Shown here in pieces: positions 1-7,063 of a stretch of DNA of 48,340 bases; position 1 is the first letter of the stretch; each line of letters begins with the position of its first letter. Location of the stretch: contig CAJODF010000005.1 in NCBI GenBank assembly GCA_905233555.1, positions 1 through 48,340 of the forward strand, written 5' to 3'. Under the pieces are notes generated by a model. That model was not told where the DNA came from, did no database searches, and worked only from the letters and a program-made list of their open reading frames with translations. The translations under genes were made by a program, and so were the position numbers. The stretch comes from an uncultured Prevotella sp. (GTDB lineage Bacteria; Bacteroidota; Bacteroidia; Bacteroidales; Bacteroidaceae).

Positions 1-3
1 ATT

Positions 4-990
4 ATGGTAAACTACAAGGATTTAGGACTCGTGAATACTCGCGAGATGTTTAAGAGAGCAGTGGCCGGTGGCTATGCTATCCCCGCTTTCAACTTCAACA
101 CCATGGAGCAGATGCAGGCCATCGTGATGGCTGCTGTTGAGACCAAGTCTCCTGTCATCATGCAGGTGTCAAAGGGTGCCCGTAACTATGCTAACGCAAC
201 TATCCTGCGTTACATGGCTGAGGGTGCTGTGGCTTACGCTAAGGAACTGGGTTGCGAGCATCCTGAGATCGTGCTGCACCTGGACCACGGTGACAGTTTC
301 GAGCTCTGCAAGGACTGTATCGACATGGGCTTCTCTTCAGTGATGATCGACGGTTCTTCTCTGCCTTACGAAGAGAATATCGCTCTGGCTAAGAAGGTTG
401 TTGACTATGCCCATCAGTTCGACGTAACTGTTGAGGCTGAGCTGGGTGTGCTCGCTGGTGTTGAGGATGAGGTTAGCTCTGCTGAGAGCCACTACACCAA
501 GCCCGAGGAGGTTATCGACTTCTCTACCCGCACTGGTTGCGATTCGCTGGCAATCTCTATCGGTACTTCTCATGGTGCCCACAAGTTCACTCCCGAGCAG
601 TGCACATTGGTGAACGGCGTGCTCGTTCCACCTCCCTTGGCATTCGACATCCTGCACGAGATTGAAAAGAAGCTCCCCGGATTCCCCATCGTGCTCCACG
701 GCTCTTCTTCAGTTCCTATGGACGAGGTCAACACCATCAACCAGTATGGTGGTCACCTCGAGGCTGCTATCGGTATCCCCGAGGAGCAGCTGCGTGAGGC
801 TTCGAAGAGCGCCGTCTGCAAGATTAACATCGACTCCGACTCTCGTCTAGCTATGACTGCTGCTATCCGCAAGCACCTGGCTGAGCATCCTGGAGACTTC
901 GATCCTCGTCAGTATCTGAAGCCCGCTCGTGAGAACATGAAGAAGATGTACGATGTACATCCACAAGATCGTGAATGTGCTCGGTTCTGA
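4..990 (+). CDS. fba: Class II fructose-bisphosphate aldolase, C-terminus frameshifted
   Basis: Zinc-dependent aldolase of glycolysis and gluconeogenesis (fructose-1,6-bisphosphate to DHAP and glyceraldehyde-3-phosphate), cytoplasmic. Visible family features are the N-terminal IPAFNFNTMEQ, the metal-site segment HLDHGDSFELC (about residues 92-102), VEAELGVLAG (about 143-152), and the HGSSSVP and KINIDSDSR segments near the C-terminus. The last codons look shifted: after KKMYD the frame reads VHPQDRECARF and stops at 988-990, whereas the +1 frame from 956 reads YIHKIVNVLGSDGKLAQC and stops at 1010-1012, which resembles the normal family ending. One extra base, or a 7-base duplication around TACGATGTAC (949-958), would explain it. 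The start ATG lies at the window edge, so its promoter is not visible. A strong terminator follows. Confidence 0.93.
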   Translation: MVNYKDLGLVNTREMFKRAVAGGYAIPAFNFNTMEQMQAIVMAAVETKSPVIMQVSKGARNYANATILRYMAEGAVAYAKELGCEHPEIVLHLDHGDSFELCKDCIDMGFSSVMIDGSSLPYEENIALAKKVVDYAHQFDVTVEAELGVLAGVEDEVSSAESHYTKPEEVIDFSTRTGCDSLAISIGTSHGAHKFTPEQCTLVNGVLVPPPLAFDILHEIEKKLPGFPIVLHGSSSVPMDEVNTINQYGGHLEAAIGIPEEQLREASKSAVCKINIDSDSRLAMTAAIRKHLAEHPGDFDPRQYLKPARENMKKMYDVHPQDRECARF

Positions 991-1038
991 CGGTAAGCTC
1001 GCTCAGTGCTAAGAGTGTTAAGCGAAATGCTTTGATAA

Positions 1039-1069
1039 AATAAATCCCCGCTGATGGCGGGGATTTATT
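1039..1069. terminator. Bidirectional intrinsic terminator
   Basis: Perfect 13-bp stem AATAAATCCCCGC / GCGGGGATTTATT with a 5-nt loop (1052-1056). The plus side is followed by TTGTTTTATT and the minus side by a T-rich run, so it can end both fba (+) and the convergent DUF4831 gene (-). Confidence 0.9.
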
Positions 1070-1087
1070 GTTTTATTCAGGTTTGTC

Positions 1088-2194
1088 TTATTTCGGTTCT
1101 TCAGCCTCGATGCGGTCGATAGCGCCAGAGACAGGATTGAGCCAGAGGCGCGTGGTATAACGCTTGTTGAAGAGGACACCGCTGAGGAGTTCGACATTGC
1201 CGAATTGGGCGGCAGGGAACTCATTGGTGACAATCACTCCGTCAGCATTGAAGATGGAGGCAATCATCTTGCCAGGTACGTTCACATAGACGCCCTGTTC
1301 CTGCTTCTGCTTTTTCTTCTCGTCGGGATCAGCCACAGGAATAGCGTGGAGGTCTGCTATTTTAATATAATAAGGTACGCCTGCGAGGTCGTCATCATCG
1401 ACAAGGCCCAGTTTCTTGGAGAAACGGAACAGCAGCGACTGTTTGCTTTCCTTGTTGGGAACGATGGTCATGGTCTTCTCAAGGGTATCTTTCTGGATAG
1501 TACCTGCAAAGAGACTGGTGAGACTGCGGTCCTGCTTGTCGAGTTGTTCGAGCATCAGTTGCAGTTGTGCACCGTCCTTTGGCATGTTGTCAGCCTGTCC
1601 GCGTACGAGCAGGTTGCGACTTTCGCGGATTTCATAAATGTCCTGTGCTGTGAGTTCAGCCATCTTGGCGGTGCTGCCAGCGGCCAGAATCTCCTCACTC
1701 AGATACTGGCGCGGATTGATGGGTTCAGGACGTGGGGCAGGCTTGAAAGGCTGCTGCAGCGGAATGGGTTTCGGGGTGGCATTGATAGCCAGCAGTACAC
1801 CGTCGTCGGAAAGGGCGATATTGGCTGCAACTGTCTTGGGGTCGAACTTGACGGCAAAGCGTTTGTTGGTGTCGGCAGTAGAGACGGCCTCCTGACGGAT
1901 ACCGGTGATACGGTAACTGACAGAGGGCTCAGCAGGCACATCCTTCAGGCGCAGGTAGCGGTCGGCATACTTGCCAAAGTCACCAGGGGTATAGGTGGTC
2001 TTCTCGATTTGCACGGTGATGCGGATGGCTGTCTTGGGGAGAAAATAGACGGCTCCCTCGCTGGTGATACCAGGCTGGTAGGGGGTTGTAACTGTCTGGG
2101 CGGTTAAAGGTGAAAAGGTGAAAAGGTGAAAGAGTGAAATACCGATCACCAAGCCTTTTGCCCTTAATGGTTTTGTTGATAAATTCATATTCAT
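1088..2194 (-). CDS. DUF4831 family exported protein
   Basis: A 368-residue protein of the Bacteroidales DUF4831 family; its function is unknown. It has a basic N-region (MNMNLSTKPLRAKG), a hydrophobic segment ending in LTAQ, which is a plausible signal peptidase I site, and no lipobox, so it is probably periplasmic or outer-membrane associated. A conserved-looking centre contains LSEEILAAGSTAKMAELTAQ and EIRESRNLLVRG; the C-terminus has YTTRLWLNPVSGAIDRIE. The hydrophobic core of the signal peptide (SLFHLFTFSPL) is encoded by tandem CTTTTCACC repeats (2105-2140), and the spacer before the start holds the same repeat in opposite orientation (2211-2246), which is odd. It lies downstream of nnrDE on the same strand with a 36-nt gap and is probably co-transcribed. 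Confidence 0.8.
   Translation of the reverse strand: MNMNLSTKPLRAKGLVIGISLFHLFTFSPLTAQTVTTPYQPGITSEGAVYFLPKTAIRITVQIEKTTYTPGDFGKYADRYLRLKDVPAEPSVSYRITGIRQEAVSTADTNKRFAVKFDPKTVAANIALSDDGVLLAINATPKPIPLQQPFKPAPRPEPINPRQYLSEEILAAGSTAKMAELTAQDIYEIRESRNLLVRGQADNMPKDGAQLQLMLEQLDKQDRSLTSLFAGTIQKDTLEKTMTIVPNKESKQSLLFRFSKKLGLVDDDDLAGVPYYIKIADLHAIPVADPDEKKKQKQEQGVYVNVPGKMIASIFNADGVIVTNEFPAAQFGNVELLSGVLFNKRYTTRLWLNPVSGAIDRIEAEEPK
2105..2140 (-). repeat. CTTTTCACC tandem repeat inside signal-peptide coding sequence
   Basis: About four degenerate 8-bp units (GGTGAAAA on the plus strand). In the sense of the DUF4831 gene they encode SLFHLFTFSPL, the signal-peptide hydrophobic core. GAAAGAGTGAAA at 2128-2139 is the exact reverse complement of TTTCACTCTTTC at 2229-2240, giving a 12-bp inverted repeat around the start codon (2192-2194). 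Confidence 0.85.
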
Positions 2195-2210
2195 ATTGTT
2201 TTCATTCTCA

Positions 2211-2246
2211 TTTTTTACTTTTTCACTTTTTCACTCTTTCAATTTC
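2211..2246 (-). repeat. GTGAAAAA tandem repeat at the nnrDE/DUF4831 junction
   Basis: On the minus strand this reads GAAAGAGTGAAAAAGTG followed by AAAAAGT. The TGA stop codon of nnrDE (2231-2233) lies inside the repeat, and its last residues KLKE come from it. It is the inverted partner of 2105-2140. Confidence 0.8.
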
Positions 2247-3742
2247 TTGAAAGCGTATGGTAGATAATGGATGATATCACCTGCCATCAGACTCTCCTGT
2301 CCCAGTTCGCGGGCTGCGATGTCGCCAGCAAGTCCGTGTAGATACATACCGATGAGACAGGCATCCTGTTGCTTGTAGCCTCTGGCCAGCAGGCCGGTGA
2401 TGATACCCGTGAGTACGTCGCCACTACCTGCTGTGGCCATGCCTGCGTTGCCTGTGGAATTGAAGATGACGTGACCATCGGGCAGACAGAGGGCAGAGTG
2501 ATGGCCCTTCAGGATGACATATCCCTGAACACGCTCAGCGAGGCTGCGGGCCTTGGAGAGCAGTTCGTAACTGTCGTTGCTATGCCCCTCCAACCGTTGC
2601 AGTTCCTTGGGGTGGGGAGTAAAGATGATACCCTTAGGCATCTGTTGTAGCCAGGCACGGTGATTGGCCAGGATATTGATGGCATCAGCATCAGCCACGA
2701 TGGGGCACTGGGTGCCGCGTATCTGGGTAATCAGGGCGATGGCAGTCTGTTCACTGGTACCGAGTCCGGGACCAAGGCCCACTGCATCAAAGTCCTCCGT
2801 ATCGACAGCCTCGGAGAAAATGGTCTCGTCGCGATCGAACTGGATGATGGCCTCAGGAACGCTGATTTGCAGGATGACGCTGTTCTGCTTGGGGGTATGG
2901 GTGGTCACCTTTCCTGCTCCTGAGCGGAAACAGGCCTTGGTGGCTAGCACGGAGGCTCCTGCCATACCATATGAGCCAGCAATGATAAGTGCATTGCCCA
3001 TATTGCCTTTGTGGGCGTAGGGGTTGCGCTTGAGCAGCAGCGGACGGATGTCGTTTTCTTCCGCAATGGCATAGTTGGCATCGATCATGTTGATGCCTTC
3101 CTGACTCAGTCGGATGTCAAGTACTTTCACTTGTCCGATGAGTTGCTGGTTTTCCGAAAAGAGGAAGGATAGTTTCTTTTGTCCGAGTGTCAGCGTGAGG
3201 TCGGCCCGAATGATGTTGGCCCGTACGTTGAAGGAGTTGTCTTCTGTCATCAGTCCCGAGGGGACGTCGATGCTGACCACCTTTGCGGGGGATGAATTGA
3301 TGTATTTGACCAATGAGGCAAAGCCTCCGGCAAGCGGTTTGTTGAGTCCGGAACCGAAGAGTCCGTCGATGACAACGGTGTCTTCCTCCAGTCGGGGCGG
3401 GTCGAACTCCTGAGTCACTTCCACGAATGATTTCACCTTCTTGTCGATAAGACGCGCCCTGTTGGCGGCACAGTCTTCGGAGAGATGGCCGGAGATATTG
3501 AAGAGATAAGACTGGACACTGTATCCCTCATCAAGCAACAGACGGGTTACAGCGAGTGCGTCGCCGCCATTATTGCCTGGACCCGCAAATACGACCATAG
3601 GGGTGACTTTGCTCCATGTAGAGGTGATGGCATGGGTGATGGCCCTGGCGGCCCGTTCCATCAGATCGATAGATTTGATGGGCTCGTGGTCGATGGTGTA
3701 TTTGTCTAACTCGTGTATCTGAGCACTCGTGAATATTTTCAT
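2231..3742 (-). CDS. nnrDE: Bifunctional NAD(P)H-hydrate epimerase / ADP-dependent dehydratase
   Basis: Repairs hydrated NADH and NADPH: the N-terminal YjeF_N domain interconverts the R and S epimers, and the C-terminal ribokinase-like domain dehydrates the S form using ADP. Seen: VVFAGPGNNGGDALAV (about residue 50) and DGLFGSGLNKPLAGG and SIDVPSGL in the epimerase half; HKGNMGNALIIAGSYGMAGA (about 245-264), the GLGPGLG loop and AGMATAGSGDVLTGIITGLL with the catalytic GSGD motif in the dehydratase half. At 503 residues it is a normal two-domain length. It is divergent from the hpt-adk operon. Its -7 box lies only 5 nt before the ATG, implying a very short leader. Confidence 0.93.
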   Translation of the reverse strand: MKIFTSAQIHELDKYTIDHEPIKSIDLMERAARAITHAITSTWSKVTPMVVFAGPGNNGGDALAVTRLLLDEGYSVQSYLFNISGHLSEDCAANRARLIDKKVKSFVEVTQEFDPPRLEEDTVVIDGLFGSGLNKPLAGGFASLVKYINSSPAKVVSIDVPSGLMTEDNSFNVRANIIRADLTLTLGQKKLSFLFSENQQLIGQVKVLDIRLSQEGINMIDANYAIAEENDIRPLLLKRNPYAHKGNMGNALIIAGSYGMAGASVLATKACFRSGAGKVTTHTPKQNSVILQISVPEAIIQFDRDETIFSEAVDTEDFDAVGLGPGLGTSEQTAIALITQIRGTQCPIVADADAINILANHRAWLQQMPKGIIFTPHPKELQRLEGHSNDSYELLSKARSLAERVQGYVILKGHHSALCLPDGHVIFNSTGNAGMATAGSGDVLTGIITGLLARGYKQQDACLIGMYLHGLAGDIAARELGQESLMAGDIIHYLPYAFKKLKE

Positions 3743-3747
3743 AGGTG

Positions 3748-3755
3748 CAAAAATA
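3748..3755 (-). promoter_or_regulatory. Bacteroidetes -7 box of nnrDE
   Basis: TATTTTTG on the minus strand matches TAnnTTTG. It ends 5 nt before the ATG (3740-3742), so the mRNA would be nearly leaderless. No convincing -33 TTTG is present. Confidence 0.6.
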
Positions 3756-3798
3756 CGAAAAATATGCTAATGAATAGCAGAGTTTAGCAGAAATTTCG

Positions 3799-3806
3799 TA
3801 ATTTTG
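3799..3806 (+). promoter_or_regulatory. Bacteroidetes -7 box of hpt-adk-obgE-pgeF
   Basis: TAATTTTG fits TAnnTTTG, 24 nt upstream of the chosen ATG at 3831. Because the box lies inside the upstream in-frame extension, it supports the internal ATG as the real start. The -33 element is weak. Confidence 0.65.
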
Positions 3807-3830
3807 CAGAAAATTTTATCATTTTGCGCT

Positions 3831-4940
3831 ATGAGCAGTATTAAAATCAACGACAAACGCTTCAGAGTTTCCATTCCTGAGGCAGAGATTAAGAGTCGCG
3901 TCAAAGAGTTGGCGAGACAGATCAGCAAGGATCTGGAAGGGAAGAATCCGCTATTTCTGGGTGTGTTGAACGGTTCTTTTATTTTTGCTGCTGACCTGAT
4001 GCGCGAGATGACCATTCCGTGTGAGATTTCCTTTGTAAAACTCGCCTCCTACCAAGGAACGACCTCTACCGGAAAAGTCCACGAGGTTATCGGACTGAAT
4101 GAGGATCTGACGGGTCGCACGGTGGTGATTGTGGAGGATATCGTGGATACGGGTCGTACGATGAAACAGATGGTTGAGTCGTTGGGCACAAGACGACCGG
4201 AGTCGTTGCATATTTGTGCCTTGTTTGTCAAGCCTTCCAAACTGGAAGAACCCATCGATGTCGATTATGTGGCGTTCAGCATTCCAGACGACTTTATCTT
4301 AGGCTATGGCTTGGACTACGACCAGGCAGGGCGCGGATTAAAAGATGTATATACAATCGAGAAAGATATGAAGAATATAGTGATTTTCGGTGCACCGGGC
4401 TCAGGCAAGGGCACCCAGAGTGATAAGATGATCGAGAAGTATGGCTTGAACCATATCTCGACGGGTGATGTGCTGCGTGCAGAGATTAAGAACGGCACGG
4501 AACTCGGTAAGACAGCCAAAGGTTATATCGACAACGGACAGTTGATTCCCGACGACCTGATGGTGAGCATCCTTGCATCCGTTTATGATTCCTTCGGACG
4601 GGAGCACAAGGGTGTGATCTTCGATGGATTTCCCCGTACCATTCCACAGGCAGAAGCCCTGAAGCAGATGCTGGAAGAGCGTGGCGACAAGGTGGCAGCG
4701 ATGATTGAACTCGACGTGCCTGAGGAAGAACTGATGAAGCGTCTGATCCTGCGTGGACAGCAGAGCGGACGTGCTGATGATAACGAGGAAACCATCAAGA
4801 AGCGCCTCGTGGTGTATCACTCCCAGACACAACCGCTCATCGAGTGGTACAAGAACGAGGGTATCCACTACCATATCAATGGCCTTGGTGAACTCGACCG
4901 TATCTTCGCTGACATTTGCGCGGTGATTGATAATATCTAA
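3831..4940 (+). CDS. hpt-adk: Fused hypoxanthine phosphoribosyltransferase - adenylate kinase
   Basis: One continuous 369-codon frame encodes two purine enzymes. Residues 1-179 are HPRT: the LNGSFIFAADLM loop, KLASYQGTTSTGKV, and the PRPP motif VVIVEDIVDTGRTM; it makes IMP or GMP from base and PRPP. Residues 180-369 are adenylate kinase beginning at an internal ATG (4368): P-loop GAPGSGKGTQ, STGDVLRAEI, FDGFPRT and the short LID type RGQQSGRADDNEET. Each half has normal length and the join (TIEKD/MKNIV) has no linker, as if the hpt stop codon were lost. Internal re-initiation at 4368 could still give a separate Adk. I chose 3831 rather than an upstream TTG at 3804, which falls in the promoter box. 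obgE starts directly after the stop. Confidence 0.9.
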   Translation: MSSIKINDKRFRVSIPEAEIKSRVKELARQISKDLEGKNPLFLGVLNGSFIFAADLMREMTIPCEISFVKLASYQGTTSTGKVHEVIGLNEDLTGRTVVIVEDIVDTGRTMKQMVESLGTRRPESLHICALFVKPSKLEEPIDVDYVAFSIPDDFILGYGLDYDQAGRGLKDVYTIEKDMKNIVIFGAPGSGKGTQSDKMIEKYGLNHISTGDVLRAEIKNGTELGKTAKGYIDNGQLIPDDLMVSILASVYDSFGREHKGVIFDGFPRTIPQAEALKQMLEERGDKVAAMIELDVPEEELMKRLILRGQQSGRADDNEETIKKRLVVYHSQTQPLIEWYKNEGIHYHINGLGELDRIFADICAVIDNI

Positions 4941-6110
4941 ATGGAGAGTAATTTCGTAGATTACGTCAAGATCATGTGTCGCTCTGGCAAGGGCGGCAAG
5001 GGGTCGATGCACCTCAAGCATGTGAAGTACAATCCCAACGGCGGACCTGACGGTGGCGACGGTGGCAAGGGCGGTAGTATCTATCTGCGTGGGAACCACA
5101 ACTACTGGACGCTGCTGCACTTGAAATACGAGCGCCATATCTTTGCGGAGCATGGTGGCAACGGTGGCAGGGACAAGTGTCATGGCACCGATGGCAAGGA
5201 CGTGTATATCGATGTCCCTTGCGGAACGGTGGTCTATAATGCCGAGACGGGCAAGTATGTCTGCGACGTGACTTACGATGGTCAGGAAGTGCTGCTGTTG
5301 AAAGGCGGACGTGGCGGACTGGGTAATTTCCAGTTCCGTAGTGCCACGAACCAGGCTCCCCGTTATGCACAGCCTGGTGAACCGATGCAGGAGATGACCA
5401 TCATCCTCGAACTGAAACTCCTGGCTGACGTCGGACTCGTGGGTTTCCCCAATGCAGGTAAATCGACGCTAGTATCCGCTCTTTCCAATGCCCGTCCGAA
5501 GATAGCCAATTATCCGTTTACCACGATGGAACCCTCTTTGGGCATTGTGGGCTATCGCGACAATAAGTCGTTTGTGATGGCTGATATCCCTGGTATCATC
5601 GAGGGCGCCTCGGAGGGTAAGGGCCTCGGACTACGCTTCCTGCGACACATCGAACGTAACTCCTTATTGCTCTTCATGGTGCCAGGCGATACGGACGATA
5701 TCAAACGGGAATATGAGGTTTTACTCAACGAGCTGAAGCAGTTCAACCCCGAGATGCTCGACAAACATCGTGTGCTGGCAGTGACAAAGTGTGACCTGCT
5801 CGATGAGGAGTTGATGGAGATGCTCAAGGAAACGCTGCCCGACGATCTCCCTGTCGTCTTTATCTCCGCTGTGACGGGTTTTGGCCTCGATGCGTTGAAA
5901 GATGTACTTTGGAATGAACTGAATGCTGAGAGTAACAAACTTGCAGTCTTGACAGCAGAGGACACGCTGGTGCATCGTGACAAGGATATGAGTCGCTTTG
6001 CGGAAGAACTGGCTGACGAGGGAGAGGACGAAGATATCGAATACATCGACGACGAAGATATTGAGGATATCGAAGACCTCGAAGACTTTGAGTATGACGA
6101 GGAAGTTTAG
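4941..6110 (+). CDS. obgE: Obg family ribosome-associated GTPase
   Basis: Large-subunit assembly and stress GTPase. The N-terminal Obg fold (about residues 1-158) has the expected glycine repeats ([35 protein letters not shown]). The G domain has the P-loop [10 protein letters not shown] (about 167-176), the [16 protein letters not shown] switch, TKCDL as the G4 motif (NKxD type with Thr, which I believe is usual in this group) and SAVTG as G5. The tail from about residue 355 is very acidic ([19 protein letters not shown]), replacing a folded C-terminal domain. The ATG follows the hpt-adk stop with no gap, and the 3' end overlaps pgeF by 17 bp, so translation is probably coupled. Confidence 0.95.
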   Translation: MESNFVDYVKIMCRSGKGGKGSMHLKHVKYNPNGGPDGGDGGKGGSIYLRGNHNYWTLLHLKYERHIFAEHGGNGGRDKCHGTDGKDVYIDVPCGTVVYNAETGKYVCDVTYDGQEVLLLKGGRGGLGNFQFRSATNQAPRYAQPGEPMQEMTIILELKLLADVGLVGFPNAGKSTLVSALSNARPKIANYPFTTMEPSLGIVGYRDNKSFVMADIPGIIEGASEGKGLGLRFLRHIERNSLLLFMVPGDTDDIKREYEVLLNELKQFNPEMLDKHRVLAVTKCDLLDEELMEMLKETLPDDLPVVFISAVTGFGLDALKDVLWNELNAESNKLAVLTAEDTLVHRDKDMSRFAEELADEGEDEDIEYIDDEDIEDIEDLEDFEYDEEV

Positions 6111-6885
6111 AGCCCCCCAACTTCATTTCTACGATCTGGCCTCCAACGTGACGGCCTTCAGTAGCACGCGCCATGGTGGCGTGAGCGAGGGCAACTATGG
6201 GACGTTCAACGTGAACGGCTTTTGTGGTGACAATCCCGACCATATCGCCCAGAACCGACAGGCGCTCTGCAAATTACTTCATATCAAAACAGACCGCCTT
6301 GTCATGCCCCATCAGGTGCATGGCACGGGAATTACCCAGATCAGCAAGACCTTCTTCCTCTTGTCGGAGGACATCCGTCGCAGTGTGACTGAGGGCATCG
6401 ACGCCCTGATTACGAATGTACCAGGTGTCTGTATCGGGGTTTCGACTGCCGACTGCATACCTATTATTATATATGACCCTGAGCATCATGCTGCCGGAGT
6501 GGTGCATAGTGGCTGGCGTGGTACGGTGGCCAACATCGCTGAAGCGGCAGTCGCCTCGATGGTGAGGTCTTATCATTCTAAGCCAGAGCGTCTGCTGGCT
6601 GTGATCGGACCAGGCATCTCACGAGGGAATTTCGAGGTGGGCGACGAGGTCTATAATTCCTTTGCCTCTGCCAATTATCCCATGGATGCCATCGCAGTGC
6701 GGGAGGAAAAGTGGCATATCGACCTGCCAAAGTGCTGTCAGATGCAGTTAGAGGCAACGGGCATCCCATCTGCGAGTATCCGTACGACGGACATCTGCAC
6801 CTACGATCAGACGGACGATTTCTTCTCTGCGCGACGCTTGGGCATTGACTCAGGACGCATCCTGACAGGTGTCGTTTTGCGTTGA
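6094..6885 (+). CDS. pgeF: Purine nucleoside phosphorylase / peptidoglycan editing factor (YfiH family)
   Basis: A 263-residue multicopper-oxidase-like YfiH/LACC1 family protein. Members phosphorolyse adenosine and inosine and can deaminate adenosine; some affect cell-wall editing. Family motifs: [17 protein letters not shown] (about residue 22), [10 protein letters not shown] with a metal-ligand His, STADCIPI (catalytic Cys) and [12 protein letters not shown] with the other metal His. The ATG at 6094 lies inside obgE; the longer upstream frame is only the obgE tail read in another frame. With HPRT and adenylate kinase in the same operon it completes a purine-salvage theme. Confidence 0.88.
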   Translation: MTRKFRAPQLHFYDLASNVTAFSSTRHGGVSEGNYGTFNVNGFCGDNPDHIAQNRQALCKLLHIKTDRLVMPHQVHGTGITQISKTFFLLSEDIRRSVTEGIDALITNVPGVCIGVSTADCIPIIIYDPEHHAAGVVHSGWRGTVANIAEAAVASMVRSYHSKPERLLAVIGPGISRGNFEVGDEVYNSFASANYPMDAIAVREEKWHIDLPKCCQMQLEATGIPSASIRTTDICTYDQTDDFFSARRLGIDSGRILTGVVLR

Positions 6886-6901
6886 ATTTTTGCAGAATCA
6901 G

Positions 6902-6922
6902 ACATTTATTATTGATAAATGT
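6902..6922 (+). terminator. Weak AT-rich hairpin after pgeF
   Basis: ACATTTAT / ATAAATGT stem of 8 bp with a 5-nt loop, followed by a pyrimidine-rich tract TTTTCACTTTAACTCTTTTT. It could end the purine operon, but it has no GC pairs beyond two. The rest of the 178-nt gap holds the promoter of the TonB receptor. Confidence 0.4.
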
Positions 6923-6971
6923 TTAGACTTTTCACTTTAACTCTTTTTTTTAAGAAATAATTCAGATAAAA

Positions 6972-7003
6972 TTGTTATATCTCGAAAAAAAGATTTAATT
7001 TTG
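6972..7003 (+). promoter_or_regulatory. Bacteroidetes promoter of the TonB-lipoprotein-nuclease operon
   Basis: TTG (6972-6974), 21-nt spacer, TAATTTTG (6996-7003). The expected start near 7008-7010 leaves an AT-rich leader of about 55 nt before the ATG at 7064. Confidence 0.75.
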
Positions 7004-7063
7004 CAGCGGAAAAAGTGGGTTAATCCCGAAAATCATTAATTATTAAATAGCAGTTTTTAAATT

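Noticed and set aside
3804..3830. TTG start giving a 9-residue longer HPRT
   Set aside because: It overlaps the -7 promoter box TAATTTTG, so it would be upstream of the transcript start.
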